Shown: positions 1 to 12,853, numbered from the stretch's first letter. The stretch: 64,000 nucleotides of DNA from Artemia franciscana (GCF_032884065.1 NC_088863.1:65249702-65313701), one strand, 5' to 3'. Program-made: numbers and translations. The notes: generated by a model from the sequence alone, not told the origin.

Positions 1-1965
1 ACACACTCACGAATAATGAAGATACCTGGAAATACTAAAAGACTCAAACGCAGAAAGCCGCGGAAGTATTCCTAGGGAAAAAGAGGAACCCCAAGAAACC
101 TTGGATTTCAGAAGAAACTTCGCATGTGATAGAGCTGAGACAGAAGGACTAGATGGTGACATGGCGTCCTAAAGGAGGATAACTGGCATCCACAACAAGC
201 TCATCCACCGAGACCGAGAGATGTTCGTCCAAAAAAAGCCGAGGAGATCTTGTAAGCGGGAAGGAAGAAAGACATAGGCAGTCTGCTCAACCATCTTCGA
301 GATCTCACAAAAAGAAACATTCCTACAGTAGGACCCGTCGTATAAAGAGACAAGAGTCTTCTTTCGGGCGAAAACACAAGTCTCGACAGCTGGAAGGAAC
401 ATTTCTCCTCACATCTGAATAGAACTACTCTCCCTGTAGTAGCCGACGAAAAACTCCATCAGTCTCCTAGCCCAGAAATTGAAGTCGGCGATCTCCCCAG
501 AGATCCATTTAATATCTCAGAAATAAGAAGCGCGATAAATAGGCTGAAGAACAATGAGACCTTTGGTGTGCGCGGCATAAATTCAGAGTTGCTGAAATAT
601 GTAGCCCGACCTTGCTCATTCTTCTGCAGGCCTTCTTTTCTGTTGTGTGAGAAACAAAGGTCATTCCAGACAAGCGAAGAGAAATCCTCATCCCGTTATG
701 GAAGAAAAAGGAAGATGAAGTGACTGGGCTAATTACCGGGGAATTACTCTTCTCTCAGCACCTGGAAAACTCTTCTCAATGGTGCCTCTTGATCGTTACA
801 GAAACACTATCGGCCGAATCTGACAACCACAACAAGCCGGATTTGTCAGAACGATCAACCATAGAGCAAACATTCAAAGCTCGTCAAGTAGTTGAGAAAA
901 CCAGAGATTCGACGGGAGGCATTTATTGCCTTTGTCGAATTCCGAGCTGCTTCCAATTCAATCGAATGGGATGCCCTGTGGAGCATTTTGAAGTTCATTG
1001 GTGTGCCAGACAAGTACTGTAGACTCTTCGAAGCACTCCATCACGTAAAAGAGAAATGCGTCCAAGTCAACAACAAACAAAGCCCGTTCTTCCGCATTTA
1101 TACAGAGGTTTGGCAAGATTTTACCGTTGCGCCCGAACTGTTTGACGTCATCATAGACCATGTCAAAGCGAAAATGACCTAAAAACTTGACATTGGACAT
1201 AAATTTGGCGATCGCATTCACTAGCACGCTGACTTTGCCGACGACCTGACACTCATGGCAGAATCCATGGACAACTGGTGGAAGCTTTTCACATCATACA
1301 AGACGAAGCTGCGAAAGTAAGGGCAACTGGGATAAAACTTAGATTAAGGTCGTTGATCCAGCATCGCCAACCCTCCTGTGGCTCAGGACCAAACAACTAT
1401 TGCCGACGTGGTTCAGCAGTTCACGTGCTTGTCCTCTGTCATTACTACAGACGGCTCGCTTCTCCCTGAAATACAAGCTAGAATAGCCAAGGCATCTGCT
1501 GCCATGGGGAGGTTAAATTGTCACCTATGGGTAGAAAACAAATATTAGTCGAAACACGAAGTTGCGAATCTCCAACGCCATAGTCGGGCCTGTAATTCGT
1601 TATGGAAGGGAAACCTGGTTGGCCATAGCTTTCAAGACTTCGTTAGCAACGAGAAGTTACAATAGATAAAACAGCAGACACTGTTTTCTATCCAAATTGC
1701 AGAACGCACTCTATGATGGTACGATCATCTCCTTAGAATATCATCACACCTACCTACGAAAGTCATGCTGGACGTAGACCCCACAGAAGTCGACTGGAAA
1801 CGACCCCGTGTAAAACCGAAAGTTAGATGGTCCGGTAGTCTATGAAAATACTGAAAGTCGGCAAACATCGATGACCACAATGCACCAGCGTTAGCCGCTA
1901 ATCGCACCAGTTGGAGGAAGCTGACATCACTTTCTAAACTGAGCCAAGCCCGGCAGGAGACATGT
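1..1965 (+). mobile_element. LINE-A: decayed non-LTR retrotransposon, RT and C-terminal part
   Basis: Frame-broken reverse transcriptase of a non-LTR retrotransposon, running in from the left edge. Readable blocks in order: an AIxxLKNNxxxGVxGI-like block (about 520-590), a NYRGITLLS-type block (about 730), a region near 900-1180 with GVPDKYCRLFEALHH, and an intact catalytic box F-A-D-D at 1234-1245. A T-Y-L-G-S-like zone follows near 1420-1470 (ITTDGSLLPEIQARIAKASAAMGRL region). A proline/arginine-rich tail resembling GRPKxRWxDSL lies at about 1790-1840, and LAANRTSWRKLTS at about 1885-1930 marks the C-terminus. Many stops and frameshifts show it is dead. The family is RTE- or CR1-like; I cannot choose by eye. 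No endonuclease domain is visible. Confidence 0.75.
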
Positions 1966-2040
1966 GTCAAGTAAGTCAATATGTTCTGCATAATGGTCTC
2001 TAAAACATCTAACACTTTCAACTTTTCTGAGGACATATAG

Positions 2041-2480
2041 AGTTATTTTCACTAATAACCAATTCAATGACCATCGTATGAAAGTATCCCAACAGAACAT
2101 TGACAATAAAAGCGAAAACAAGCGCACCCTTCTTGCATTCAAAATGAGATGCCTATGCCGGATAGCCCAGATGACATACAATGAAAACGTCACAAATAAA
2201 GAAGTTTGTAGACAACTAAAATTAATAAAGACGATCCTAAACACAGTTGGAAGACAACAACTAGGCTGGTTTGGACACATCAAGAGAATAGACCCTATTC
2301 AACTGCCCAAGATCTTGCCCAAAGGGACTGTTGAAGGATGTCGACAACAGGGAAGACCTCGTAAAAGGTGGATTGACAAAATATTACACAACTATCCAAA
2401 ACTGCACCTGACCAAACAGCATATCAAGCACTGGTCCATGAAATTTCGAAAGGAGTGGCCCCAAAACATCCCATGAGGAT
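2041..2480 (+). mobile_element. LINE-B: C-terminal tail of a second LINE reverse transcriptase
   Basis: An open stretch at 2078-2476 encodes about 132 residues. It has the typical LINE post-RT tail: FKMRCLCRIAQMTY, then QLGWFGHIKRID, LPKILPKG and GRPRKRWIDKI, ending about 40 residues later. This W-F-G-H...GRP+KRW signature is common at the C-terminus of RTE/CR1-type LINE proteins. It directly follows LINE-A but repeats the same domain region with different sequence. It is therefore a separate insertion or a rearranged piece, not the continuation. The first in-frame ATG is internal to the ancestral protein, so no start is claimed. Confidence 0.7.
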
Positions 2481-2489
2481 GGATGGGAC

Positions 2490-2962
2490 TTCAGTAAGGT
2501 AAGTAAGGATTTCCTTCCATAAAACGTGTTCCTAACAGGCTCAACCTTTCTTTCATTGTAGTCATAGGAAGTGGGATCCTGCCATTTTTTTTTTTACACA
2601 TGCATGTGAATAATATAAATGTTGAATCAAAAAAAAAAACTATCCTTTGACAATTACCCTCGAAAACTCCTGGCATAGCTTGCTGACCATTGTTTAAAAA
2701 CTAAACTTAATTACCCTGGCTTCCAGGATCTCAATCCTGTTTCAAACTTTTCTTCCAACTCTTCAAAGGATTGTTCAACTGCAAAAAAGCACACTTTTCA
2801 TTGGACGTTATCTTTAACAGTTTCAATACACTCATCATCATTACTAATTATACTAAACATATAAGTGATGTTATCCACATGATCAATTTCCTTATTGCCT
2901 AACATCGCCTCTTCATTTACTTTAATGGCTAGTTTCAGACATGAAGTCTTCTAAACATTATG
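2490..2962 (-). mobile_element. LINE-C: minus-strand LINE RT C-terminal fragment
   Basis: Reading the minus strand, about 2962-2790 gives LAIKVNEEAMLGNKEIDHVD, followed by a degraded Y-L-G-S-I-I-S block and ECIETVKDN. About 2600-2495 gives MTTMKERLSLLG...RFMEGN. These are two conserved blocks of a LINE C-terminal region, in the right order, with degraded or deleted sequence between them. It is opposite in direction to LINE-A and LINE-B, so at least three LINE events lie in the first 3 kb. Confidence 0.55.
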
Positions 2963-4287
2963 TTTTAGACCTATTCCTGCACCCAAAGCTCTCAAAACTT
3001 CTAAAAATCAATTTGCCTTACTATCATCTTAACCTTGGACACTCGACTCGTTCAGCATATTAAAATTTCAGGAATACTACCATGCAATATTTAAGGAAAT
3101 ATTTTTTCAATGTAGGTTCGAAACTGAAGCATATGATATAAGCAGCATGTAAGCATATACAAAACAAAATGTTGTATGCAAGTATTGGGAGCTTAAAACC
3201 ACCAAAAATTGCTTGTCATTGTTGAGGCATCTGCAGCTACCGTTGATACTCACTAAGAAGTAGTATGATATAATTTGCCTTTCTCTTAGAAATAGGAAAC
3301 TAAATGCAGTCACTATAAAATAAGTCCACCGAATTTTTTTGTGACATCTGTGGTCAGGAATTATAGGGAAACTTCTTAAATCTTTTACTTCTGTTGTAAA
3401 AATCAACTGCAAAAGTCTTTTTGTACACCTCTTTTGTTTTTGGTTTTACAGCTGTTCAAAGTTTTGATTTGGTTGTTGGTGTCTCAACAAAAAAACTTGA
3501 AACTTCTTTCTTCAAAATTACGTATACGTTCTATTATTTAAAAACTACTTATAATGAAAACAGATTGTCTTTAAGTACTATGTGAAATGATTTACTAATT
3601 TGTCTTCAAGACATTATGTATAGTTAAAGAATGAAATTTTCCCATTGCAAAGCAGACATGGGTGGGGAGAGGAGGGAAGGATTCTAAAACTCTATAGTTT
3701 AGCAATTTTTGGCCTTTCTTTTTTCTACCTTATACCCAATATTTCTGAAAAAATCTAGTTATTCTTCCTAGCATTATATCTGTAAGTTTCGCCATCTATC
3801 TTACACCCAAAATTAATTTTAAAGATAGAAAGTATGCCAAAAATTATCAAAAAATAAGCAGCCAAGGGTACTGTCAGTCTTTCCTATGATAGTACTTAAC
3901 TATATATTGTTTAATTATTACTTATCATCCAATACTGTTTTTTCCATATAGTGTATCCATAATGAGCCAGTAAATAGTGGATACAGACCCCCACTCTACC
4001 TTACTTCTGTATCATTAGTTTTAAAGCATCATCTTTAAGTTTTGAAGCAATTCAGAAATAATAAATACTCGTTTCACTAAGCCTCTCTCCCCATCTAAAA
4101 AAAAGTATCCAACTAAATTCCTGGATTCTGAATCTATAATTTGTATCCAATTCCCAGCCCCGAATCTAATCAACTATTTTTGCCTTTATTAAATTATATG
4201 CTGTTTTTAATAGAATATTCCCTACACTAAAAATTCGTTTCTTATTAAAAAGCAGAGAACTAAAAATAATGATCCAGAACAACTTAC
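2963..4287. other. AT-rich non-coding stretch, probably innexin intron or 3' flank
   Basis: No convincing coding, RNA or repeat signal seen. The short minus-strand frame at 3107-3412 has no recognisable domain. I searched the minus strand here for the final innexin exon (G-D-W-F-L-L type motif) and did not find it. Confidence 0.4.
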
Positions 4288-4590
4288 CTCCCCAGGAATA
4301 TATCTTGCTCTAGCACGAAGCATCTTGGGTCTCGTCCTTGGCCAAACCAACAAAGCTGCCCGGTAGATAACTAGACCAGTTAGCAAAAACCACAGAATTA
4401 TAAACCAAAACCATAAAAATATGTATGTCTTCTCATTGATAATATTCTGAGGAAGAACACAAAGGGCATCATGACGGGTGATGGTTCCTGAACTTCCATA
4501 TTTATGAAACGTGCATTTGGTCACACGAGGAAACACGTATATCATCGGATCAGATCGACTTTCTTGGTCCTCATCTGCATAACTTGTCAC
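4288..4590 (-). CDS. Innexin, exon 3 (second extracellular loop, TM4, start of C-terminal tail)
   Basis: Third visible exon of the innexin whose start is at 13360. Innexins form gap junctions and hemichannels in the plasma membrane. The exon is 303 bp and in phase. It is preceded by an AG acceptor (4591-4592) and followed by a GTAAGT donor (4287-4282). It encodes 101 residues, including DPMIYVFPRVTKC, a KYGSSG stretch and RHDALCVLPQN. These form extracellular loop 2, with its conserved cysteine pair about 18 residues apart (residues 236 and 254). The fourth membrane helix follows (YIFLWFWFIILWF), then a basic cytoplasmic start of the tail. Without splicing the frame would stop at 4222, giving a short alternative C-terminus. 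The strong donor favours another exon outside the visible coding sequence. Confidence 0.9.
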
Positions 4591-7500
4591 CTAAAGTTAT
4601 ACAAATACTGTGAAGAAAAAATAATCAAACAAATTAAGGTCAGTTATTTTTTCTTAAAATTTCTAAATGACTAAAAAAAACTGAAGTTTGAACGTGTTTT
4701 AATTAAAATAAGGATGAACATCCTAAGTATTGACCCATTTCTCTTTTTTTATCAAAACAAAAAAACTGGAACAGATAAACTAAAATAATTTGTTATACCA
4801 GGACAATTGTAAAGTTTCTGAATACTCGCTATTCTTGATTTCGCTATAAACTTGATTTTCTACACTGTATTCAGAGTATTAGACAACTTTTTTCATGTGA
4901 GGGGGAGGGGGAATCTTTTTCACGAGACAGAGACAAATTTCGAGGTGAAGGGATCAACCCCATAACCACTGCGATGCGCCCTTGACTGAACTGACCAGTT
5001 CCATAAAATATTTATTTGAATTTCACCTGGAATCAAATCAATGCTGCTGCACAAAATTCGGTTATTTTCCTTTCCGTTAAAATCCTTATTCAGATAGGAC
5101 AAGTGGTTCCTTTTCCCAAAATAACATTTTCAACAAAATAACCATCACAAAAACCAGAGCTAAGAGCTCATATGGCACTTGTGACGAGGCAAGAAGAGCT
5201 AAGAGCCAAGAGATCATATGGTATGAGCTCTACCAAAATTCTATGAATCAATAGATTGATTTAAAAGGAAAATAAGAGGCTTAATGCCGGTCAGGATTTA
5301 AAATAAGAGCTTTGAGTCACGATGTCCTTCTAAATATCAAAATTCATTAAGATCCGATCACCCACTTGTAAGTTATAAATACCTTATTTTTTCTAATTTT
5401 TCCTCTCCCTTTAGCCCCCCAGATGGTCGAATCTGGGAAAACGACTTTATCAAGTCAATTTATGCAGGTCCCTGACACGCCTACCGATTTTCATCGTCCT
5501 AGCACGTCCAAAAGCACCTGACTCACCAAATCACTGAACCCCTGACCCCAACTCCCCCAAAGAGAGCGAATTCAGTATGGTTCCGTCAATTACGTATCAA
5601 GGACATTTGCTTATTCTATCCACCAGGTTTCATCCCAATTCCTCCACTCCAAGTGTTTTCCAAGATTTCCCCCTCCAACTACCCCAATGTCAAAGATCTG
5701 GTCGGGATTTGAAATAAGAGCTCTGATACATGAATTCCTTCTAAATTTAAATTTCATTAAGATCCGATCACCTATTTGTAAGATAAAAATACCCCAGTTT
5801 TCACGTTTTCCAAGAATTCCGGTTTCCCCCTCCAACTCCCCCCAATGTCAAAGGATCTGGTCGGAATTTAAAATCAGATCTTTAAAGCACAAGATACTTC
5901 TAAATATCAAATTTCATTAAGATCTGGTCACCCTTTTGTAAGTTACAAATACCTCAATTTTCAAAATTACCCACCCACCCCCCAACTCCACCAAAGAGAG
6001 CAGATCCAGTCTGGTAATGCAAGTCACCTATCTTAGACAGGTTTTTATTCTTCCAATTCAGTTTCATCCTTAAGTATTTTCTAAGATTACCGGTTCCCCC
6101 CGACTGCCCCCCCCCCAATTACGCTGAATCCGGTTGATATTTAAAATAAGAGATCTGAGTTACGAGGTTCTTCTAAATATGAAGTTTCATGAAGATCCGA
6201 TCACTCTTTCGTAAGTTAAAAATACATATTTTTTTCTAATTTTTCAGAATTACCCCCCCCCCCCTCCCCAATAGAGCGGATCCGTTCAAATTATGTAAAT
6301 CATGTATCTAAGACTTCTTGTTATTTTTCCCACCAAGTTTTATCCCGATCCCTCCAATCTAAGCGTTTTCCATCATTTTAGGTTCCCCCACCCCAAACTC
6401 CCCCCAATGTCACCAGATCCGGTCGGGATTTAAACTTAGAGCTTTGAGACACGGTATCCTTCTAAATATCAAATTTCATTAAGATCCGATCACCCGTTCG
6501 TAAGTTAAAAATACCTCATTTTTTCTAATTTTTCAGATTTAACCCCCCCCCCAATAGAGAGGATCTGTTCCAATTATGTAAATCACGTATCTAAGACTTC
6601 TTGTTATTTTTCCCACCAAGTTTCATCCCGATACCCTCCAATCTAAGCGTTTTCCATCATTTTAGGTTCCCGCACCCCAAACTCACTCTAATGTCACCAG
6701 ATCCGGTCGGGATTTAAAATAAGAGCTTTGAGACACAATATCCTTCTAAATATCAAATTTCATTGAGATCCGATCACCCGTTCGTAAGTTGAAAATACCT
6801 CATTTTTTTCTAGTTTTTCAGATTTAACACCCCCCTCCCCCCCTCCACTACCCCAGAGAGAGTGGATCCGTTCCGGTTATGTCAATCATGTATCTAGGAC
6901 TTTTGCTTAATTTTCCAACCAAGTTTCATCCCGATCCCTCCACTTTAAGTGTTTTCCAAGTTTTAGGTTTGCCCATCCCAACTCCCCCCAATGTCACCAG
7001 ATCCGGTCGGGATTTAAAATAAGAGATCTGAGACACAATATTCTTCTAAATATCAAATTTCATTGAGACCCGATCACCCGTTCGTAAGTTAAAAATACCT
7101 TATTTTTTCTAATTTTCAGAATTACCCCCCCCGCCAACTACCCCAAAGAGAGCGGATCCGTTCCGGTTATGTCAATCATGTATCTAGGACTTGTGCTTAT
7201 TTTTCCCACTAAGTTTCATCCCGATCCCTCCACTCTAAGTGCTTTCCAAGATTTAAGGTTTCCCCCTCCCAACTCCCCCTCAATGTCACCAGATCCAGTC
7301 AGGATTTAAAATACCAGCTCTGAAACACGATATCCTTCCAAACATCAAATTTCATTAAGATCTGATCAACCGTTCGTAAGTTAAAAATACTTCAATTTTT
7401 CTATATTTTCGAATTAACCTGCCCCCCACTCCCGCCCCCCCCAGACGGTCAAATCGGGAAAACGACTATTTCTAATTTAATATGGTCCGGTCCCTGATAC

Positions 7501-8832
7501 GCCTGCCAAATTCATCGTCCTAGCTTACCTGGAAGTGCCTAAAATAGCAAAACCGGGACCGACAGACCGACAGAATTTTGCGATTGCTATATGTCACTTG
7601 GTTAATACCAAGTGCCATAAAAACCTTAAACAACGATCACTTAACAATCAAAATGCATTTGGTGGAGTCTTAATACTTTAAACACGAATTGAGTAGATTC
7701 TTATTTTTAATAACACTAGTTTCTTTTTTCTTAAAAAAAAAAACGAATAAAGGAACAGAAACAGGGCAATTATTTTTAGCCTGACATTTTTGTTATTCCC
7801 AAAAAAACATCAAGGAAAACATGAGAAAACCTATTTGTTTTAACGTTCGCTCTCTGAGTCTTTTACTTTTTCTGTTATTTTCTTTTTCTATTGTCTACCT
7901 TAAGACAAAAACGGACCATTCTAATTAATCCAAGCAATTTCGCTATGTTCTCTTACATGTTGTTCTAAAAAGAATATAAGGTGTGAATTTGTATAGTAGT
8001 TGGTACTATTCTCAAGACGAGTTCTAGTTTAATATTGCAAAGGAAGTTAATCTTTTTTTTCATGACTTTTGGTACTTGAGATCGCTCAGTGCAACCCACT
8101 AAGAGACATTCTTAGGTTAACACAAATTTCAATGCAAGCAAGATGTTTTGTTTTAACTAAACTGCCAGTAGCACTCTAGCCGAATGGGGGAGGGGGTTGA
8201 GAAGTGAGGATACTACCCTTCTTTGTGATAGCACTACATTTGACTCAATTGTTCACTGTAAATTCTCTTTGTTTTAGGTTTCATGTCTTAAACCTACGTC
8301 GTTTTAAACTTTCTCATCATTTTCACTATCTATTGAATTTTCACTCTACGCTGAAGAATCTTATTTTTCCAATCGGATTATAGAAAGACATTTTTTAAAC
8401 CAAAACAGAAATCAGTTTACAATGGTCAACATACGTGTTTCTCTAGTTATCCATAACTCACCAGTAAGATAAGTTTCTTTTAAGATCAGGGAAAGGTGAA
8501 AAGTATCCCACTTCAATAAACATACAAAAAACAATATAATCGAAGAATTTCGTGTAAAGTCTAGCCAAGACCGTATCCAAGAGGGGTGGGGGGGGGGGGT
8601 AACCAATTTTGACCTTTCCCCCGAATTTTGGTCCGACTATCAAAAAATGCATTTAAAGAAATTTTTGATACGTTTCAACGTATGTTTTTTTGTAAATCAT
8701 CCCCCAGCAAAACTCATGGATGCTCCCTTGGGTCTGACCATATGCATGTTACCTATAAAAATAAAAATTACAGACGGTTGTGCTACTGTTGTTAAATGCT
8801 ATTTAAACAATTAAAGGGAATAATAAACTTAC
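4591..8832 (-). other. Innexin intron 2
   Basis: 4242-bp intron between exons 2 and 3, bounded by a GTAAGT donor and a TAG-type acceptor, in phase 0. It holds the tandem-repeat element copy A (5155-7623). The rest (4591-5154 and 7624-8832) is AT-rich with short homopolymers, and I see no gene in it. Confidence 0.8.
5155..7623 (+). mobile_element. Tandem-repeat element, copy A (TATGGCACTTG family)
   Basis: About 2.45 kb with the same ends as three other copies in the window. The left end has TATGGCACTTG at 5171-5181, just inside GAGCTCA. The right end has the inverse, CAAGTGCCATA, at 7609-7619, as part of an 8-bp-stem hairpin (CACTTGGT-TAAT-ACCAAGTG). Inside are about eight related units, each marked by GGTCGGGATTTAAAATAAGA (about 5288, 5699, 5869, 6130, 6421, 6705, 7005, 7296). 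The well-spaced ones recur every 284-300 bp. C-runs of 6-13 bases lie on this strand. A block near 5425-5540 and a related block near 7440-7560 flank the array. No transposase is seen, so it looks non-autonomous. The element class is not known to me. Confidence 0.8.
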
Positions 8833-8955
8833 ATAAACCCCATAGGAGAAGAACTGACCTCCAAGGAATCTATTCATCACATACATTTGAACCATAACAT
8901 TGACCCACGCTAAAGTTTCACAGATGAAATATCGAAGGGCGTAACTCGTGTGTTG
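8833..8955 (-). CDS. Innexin, exon 2 (TM3 region)
   Basis: 123-bp exon, 41 codons, phase 0 at both ends. The acceptor AG is at 8956-8957 and the donor GTAAGT at 8832-8827. It encodes YALRYFICETLAWVNVMVQM followed by YVMNRFLGGQFFSYGVY. This is the cytoplasmic-loop end and third membrane helix of innexins, followed by the start of extracellular loop 2. It is too short to stand out as an open frame. I found it because it joins exon 1 and exon 3 in frame, with family-typical residues on both sides. Confidence 0.9.
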
Positions 8956-9689
8956 CTATAAAAAGTAAGACAATATTATTATAAAACAACAGAACCTGCT
9001 AAGTCAACCCAAATTTAATAATAACTACAATATAATTTAATAATAACTACAAATAACTAAACTATCGCAAAATGTGTGTTCCAAAAGGACAGGTGGAATA
9101 CAGCTAAAAGGTAGAATATAATACCAAAGAAGCAAAACAAAGTAGAGGAATGAAGAAAGTAGGCTAATGCCAACAGAGTCTAAGCTTCAAGTGGATTTAG
9201 CTTTAGCCTGATGATGAATTTTATGTTTCCAAAAACTACCAGACTTCTAAATTCGCTTTAGATTCGAATGAATTTTGATAAATAAAAATTTGTAATCAAA
9301 CAAAGAACCCTATTAAAGGTTACGAGACTGGGAAATTTTCGAAAAAGGTGAAAAATAGGTCCAAATAGGCAAGTGATCTTGATGAAATTACACCCTTAGA
9401 TTCCAAGAACCTCGAAAAAATTAAGAAACAAAATGTATTGTTCTCAATAACTGTTCTTGCCCTCGTCCAAGATTGAATCCCCTGTAATTATTGTAATCTT
9501 TAAAATAGTAATTTTTACACTTTTTTTCTTTTTCTCTGACTTTTTTTCTGCGCAAGTGACTCTCACGTATTTCCCTTATTTGAAAGGTCAATGAGCCTTG
9601 TCAAGGGATTATTATAGTGCAGGTCTAGTTTATTATTGTATATGAATTTCATTAGAAAAGGGTTTGAACGGCCCACAAGGAATTTGCAA

Positions 9690-9930
9690 GGTACCCGTGT
9701 CTAATAGCCACCATACTCAAGAATTGAAGTTAGGTTAATCATCATGAAATATACCAAAATATGACGAAAATCTAGTAGTTTGAAAACAAAATTATGGAAA
9801 CTACAAAAAAGGAATTAGGGAAGGGGGCCGCCTAGATCGCATTATATTTAATACGACCTAACCCAACCAAAACACCAACTAAATATTTCATTAAAATTTA
9901 GCTACAATGTAGTTAAAATATTAGGAAAAA
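9690..9930. repeat. Dispersed repeat, copy 1 of 2 in innexin intron 1
   Basis: Shares an ordered series of words with 11600-11825: a CACCA-ACTCAA block, GAAGGG-GGCC-CC, CATTATAT, then CAACTAAATAT and GCTACAAT-TAGTT. Same orientation in both copies, with moderate divergence. Class unknown. Confidence 0.45.
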
Positions 9931-11599
9931 AAGAGAGGGAGAAGAAATGGGTTGTTCAGTTTTACCTGCTCTTGTTGTGAAGAAGATACTCTTAATACAC
10001 AAATTATGAAGTTAAAAAAAAGGATCTAAAATCTTCTTCAAGTGCACGTTTCACTAAAAATAAGAATGAGCAATTTTTTATGCTTCATCTTCATGTCTTA
10101 CTACTTCTTTACTGATGAACTACTGATTTTAATTCTAATTAAGGGGCAGTTTATTCTCTAATAAGTAGAAAAAGAAGATGAGAAATGAGCAAAGTTACGA
10201 GAGTAGGAGATTATGGGGAGTCTTTAACTTTAAAAAAATTAGAAGAATGATACCTGGTACACTCTCCTTGTGCCTTACGGCTCTATATCTTATTCTAAAG
10301 GTTTTGACCTTACCATGCAGCGCAAAGACCGGCAAGTTAGAACCCTGTGGAGAGGGGGAGGGGGGAGGTAAATGCTTCAAAAGATTCTTCACAGATACTT
10401 TCAAATATATTCAAGAGTTCCAACATTAGAGCTGCCCTTTCATTACCCAAGTTAAAAAAAAATGAATAAATTACTGTATACACCGAAAAAAGTAGTCTAA
10501 TTTCAATAATATTCAGTTGAACAATATAAGAAAGTTGAATAAAAAAAAACAAGATACAAGGTGTTTTTGTTGACCTATATTTGATTTTGACATTGGGTAC
10601 ACAAAAACAAATCGTAAGTAAAGAGTTTCATTTTGATTGAATTTAATTAGAAGATAATATGGACAAGTAATAGTACGCCTGTACATGCAACAGACTTCTT
10701 GTATTGTTGTTTTAATATTTATCCTTCCGTTTTTTTTTTGTTTTTTTTTTGTTTGTTTTTTTGTCCCACTTGGATTATTTTAAATTGAAGTTTTTCTTTT
10801 TTTGTATAGCGTCTGTTGTGTTTTCTTTAAATGTTTTGTATAAGCTAGTTATTTCTTTCTTCTTTTTTTTACATTGATAAAGGCTTCGAGATGTGAAGCC
10901 AAAATATTTGGACTTTATCATTATTTTTGTATTACAAGTTATTTTTTTTCGATTATTGTTCACTGCTTCTAATTCGAATGAAAATAGGAAATCAATGTAT
11001 TCTAAGAAGTTATTTAAATATCCAGCCAATATCCCTCTCAGAGAAGATTAGTATACCAATTGACTCATGAATAGACACTACTGTCGAAGAAAATAGTCGC
11101 TATTATGGCAAATTAATGGTCGCAATCGTGAGTTTATCTGTTGACGACATCCATTATGTATATGTAACGAAAATATCCAAAGATTTGATTTTATTGTTTA
11201 AACTGTCAAATAAAAGATTTTATCCCAATTGAATTTTTATTTGTACATCATGGAAAGCCAGTCTGGTCTAATTTAAAATATTCAATAACTTTCTATTAAA
11301 GATATTTTTATGTTTCCTTCTATTTTTATATCTTTTCTAGATCACATAGGCTATGTCGATCCAACAAATCGAGCATTTTTGCAATAAACGATTCTATCCA
11401 CCGTGTTATGCATAAAAATACCCACTAAAAAGAGAAATAATAATTCAGGCAATAAAAACAACAAAGAAATATATTATTCAAAGAAATATTTGGCACAACT
11501 AGGGAGATGAGTGATAATTACCACAACAGCACCAATTATATTTGGGGAATTTTTATTGGAGAATTGAAAGATACTGTACTTTTGCCTTGTAGCCACCAC

Positions 11600-11825
11600 A
11601 CTCAACTTCTGTTGAGAAGTGAAATTTGGTTATTACTAATGAAATATAAACAAAATTTGATAAAAATATAGTACTTTATGATCGAAATAACGAAAATTCC
11701 AACAAAGAATTATGGAAGGGAGGCCACCGAGACCTCATTATATAAATAAATAGCATAAAATAACCAAACCAAAATACAAACTAAATATACAATTAAAATA
11801 TGGCTACAATATAGTTTCCCACCAA
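11600..11825. repeat. Dispersed repeat, copy 2 of 2 in innexin intron 1
   Basis: Partner of the repeat at 9690-9930, about 1.9 kb away in the same intron and the same orientation. Confidence 0.45.
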
Positions 11826-12853
11826 GTCAAGGCTAATATTGTCTGGCAAATTTTAAAAAAAAATACTAAGAACAAACCATTGAACTGTTTGTATATGTTC
11901 TAAGCAATTGTATGCTCCAATAAATATGTGGAATTCAATGCAAAATGTCTTTTTTTTACATAATATCTTAATTTAAATAGAAAGAAGCATAAGGAGCCAT
12001 GTGCCCCTCTAAGTCCCCAATGGAACCAGTCATTGTAGCAAATAGCCTAGTATAGCCTGATTTGAAAGAGCATTAAAAGACAAATTGGATCAGTAAAAAA
12101 AAGCAAGCCCATTCGAAAATATTTTTCTGTAAAATGGCTTAAACCAAGTCAAAAGCATTCAAGCCCCCCTCCCCCTCTATTGGACCAGGCAAGTCGTACA
12201 CTATCTTAATTAATTAACGAAAAATTTAGTTCTTTGATTCAAATAGAACTATATACTATTTGGTCAGGAGATCGCAAAAAAAACCTCATATAGCCTACTT
12301 ATGTAGAAGGAGGTGTTTACAGCACACCTAGACTTTAAAACAAAAAGGCTCTTTATCAGGCGAGGAGGGTGATGAAAAAAATATGCCTGATTATTGTTTT
12401 GTTGAGAAAATTCAACAAAACTTTCCTTCAGTCTTGTGTTTGCTCACAAGCTTGTCTTGTTGTTCATTTCTAGGTAAAATTCTAGTTCAGTGACTTCTTG
12501 CTACCTCAGAAGGGGGTTAGGTTAGAAAGATGAAACTTTCAGGGATGGACTTCCAACTTTCAAAGCTTACATGCAAAAAGTTTAGGTTCTGGACACATTC
12601 TTGGAACTTTTGTCCAGGTAACCCAACATCTTCCCATAAAGTGGGGGTTCTAGACCTGGGCAGCTGTCCCCCTTAATTTTGATGACATTAAACTTATTCT
12701 ATTTTACATCTTTACACTCATTTGATATACGCCTACCGTTGTTCTTCAGATGATGAGGCCTAAAATTACCACTGTTTCCAAGGTGGCAAAAAGACCCTTA
12801 AGTAGAATTCTACTGGAAGGCTTAGGCCTTAGAATTTTGAATAAAAGGCTTAC

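Larger units (their letters stand above)
8956..12853 (-). other. Innexin intron 1
   Basis: 3898-bp AT-rich intron with a GTAAGC donor and a TATAG acceptor. It contains two diverged copies of one dispersed repeat (9690-9930 and 11600-11825). I see no other gene in it. Short frames such as 10178-10429 have no domain. Confidence 0.75.

Noticed and set aside
2963..4287. Search for the final innexin exon on the minus strand
   Set aside because: No G-D-W-F-L-L-like or other tail motif was seen. The frame at 3107-3412 has no similarity to innexins.
10178..10429. Plus-strand frame with a signal-peptide-like stretch inside innexin intron 1
   Set aside because: Short, with no domain and no splice or expression signals. 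Chance frame.
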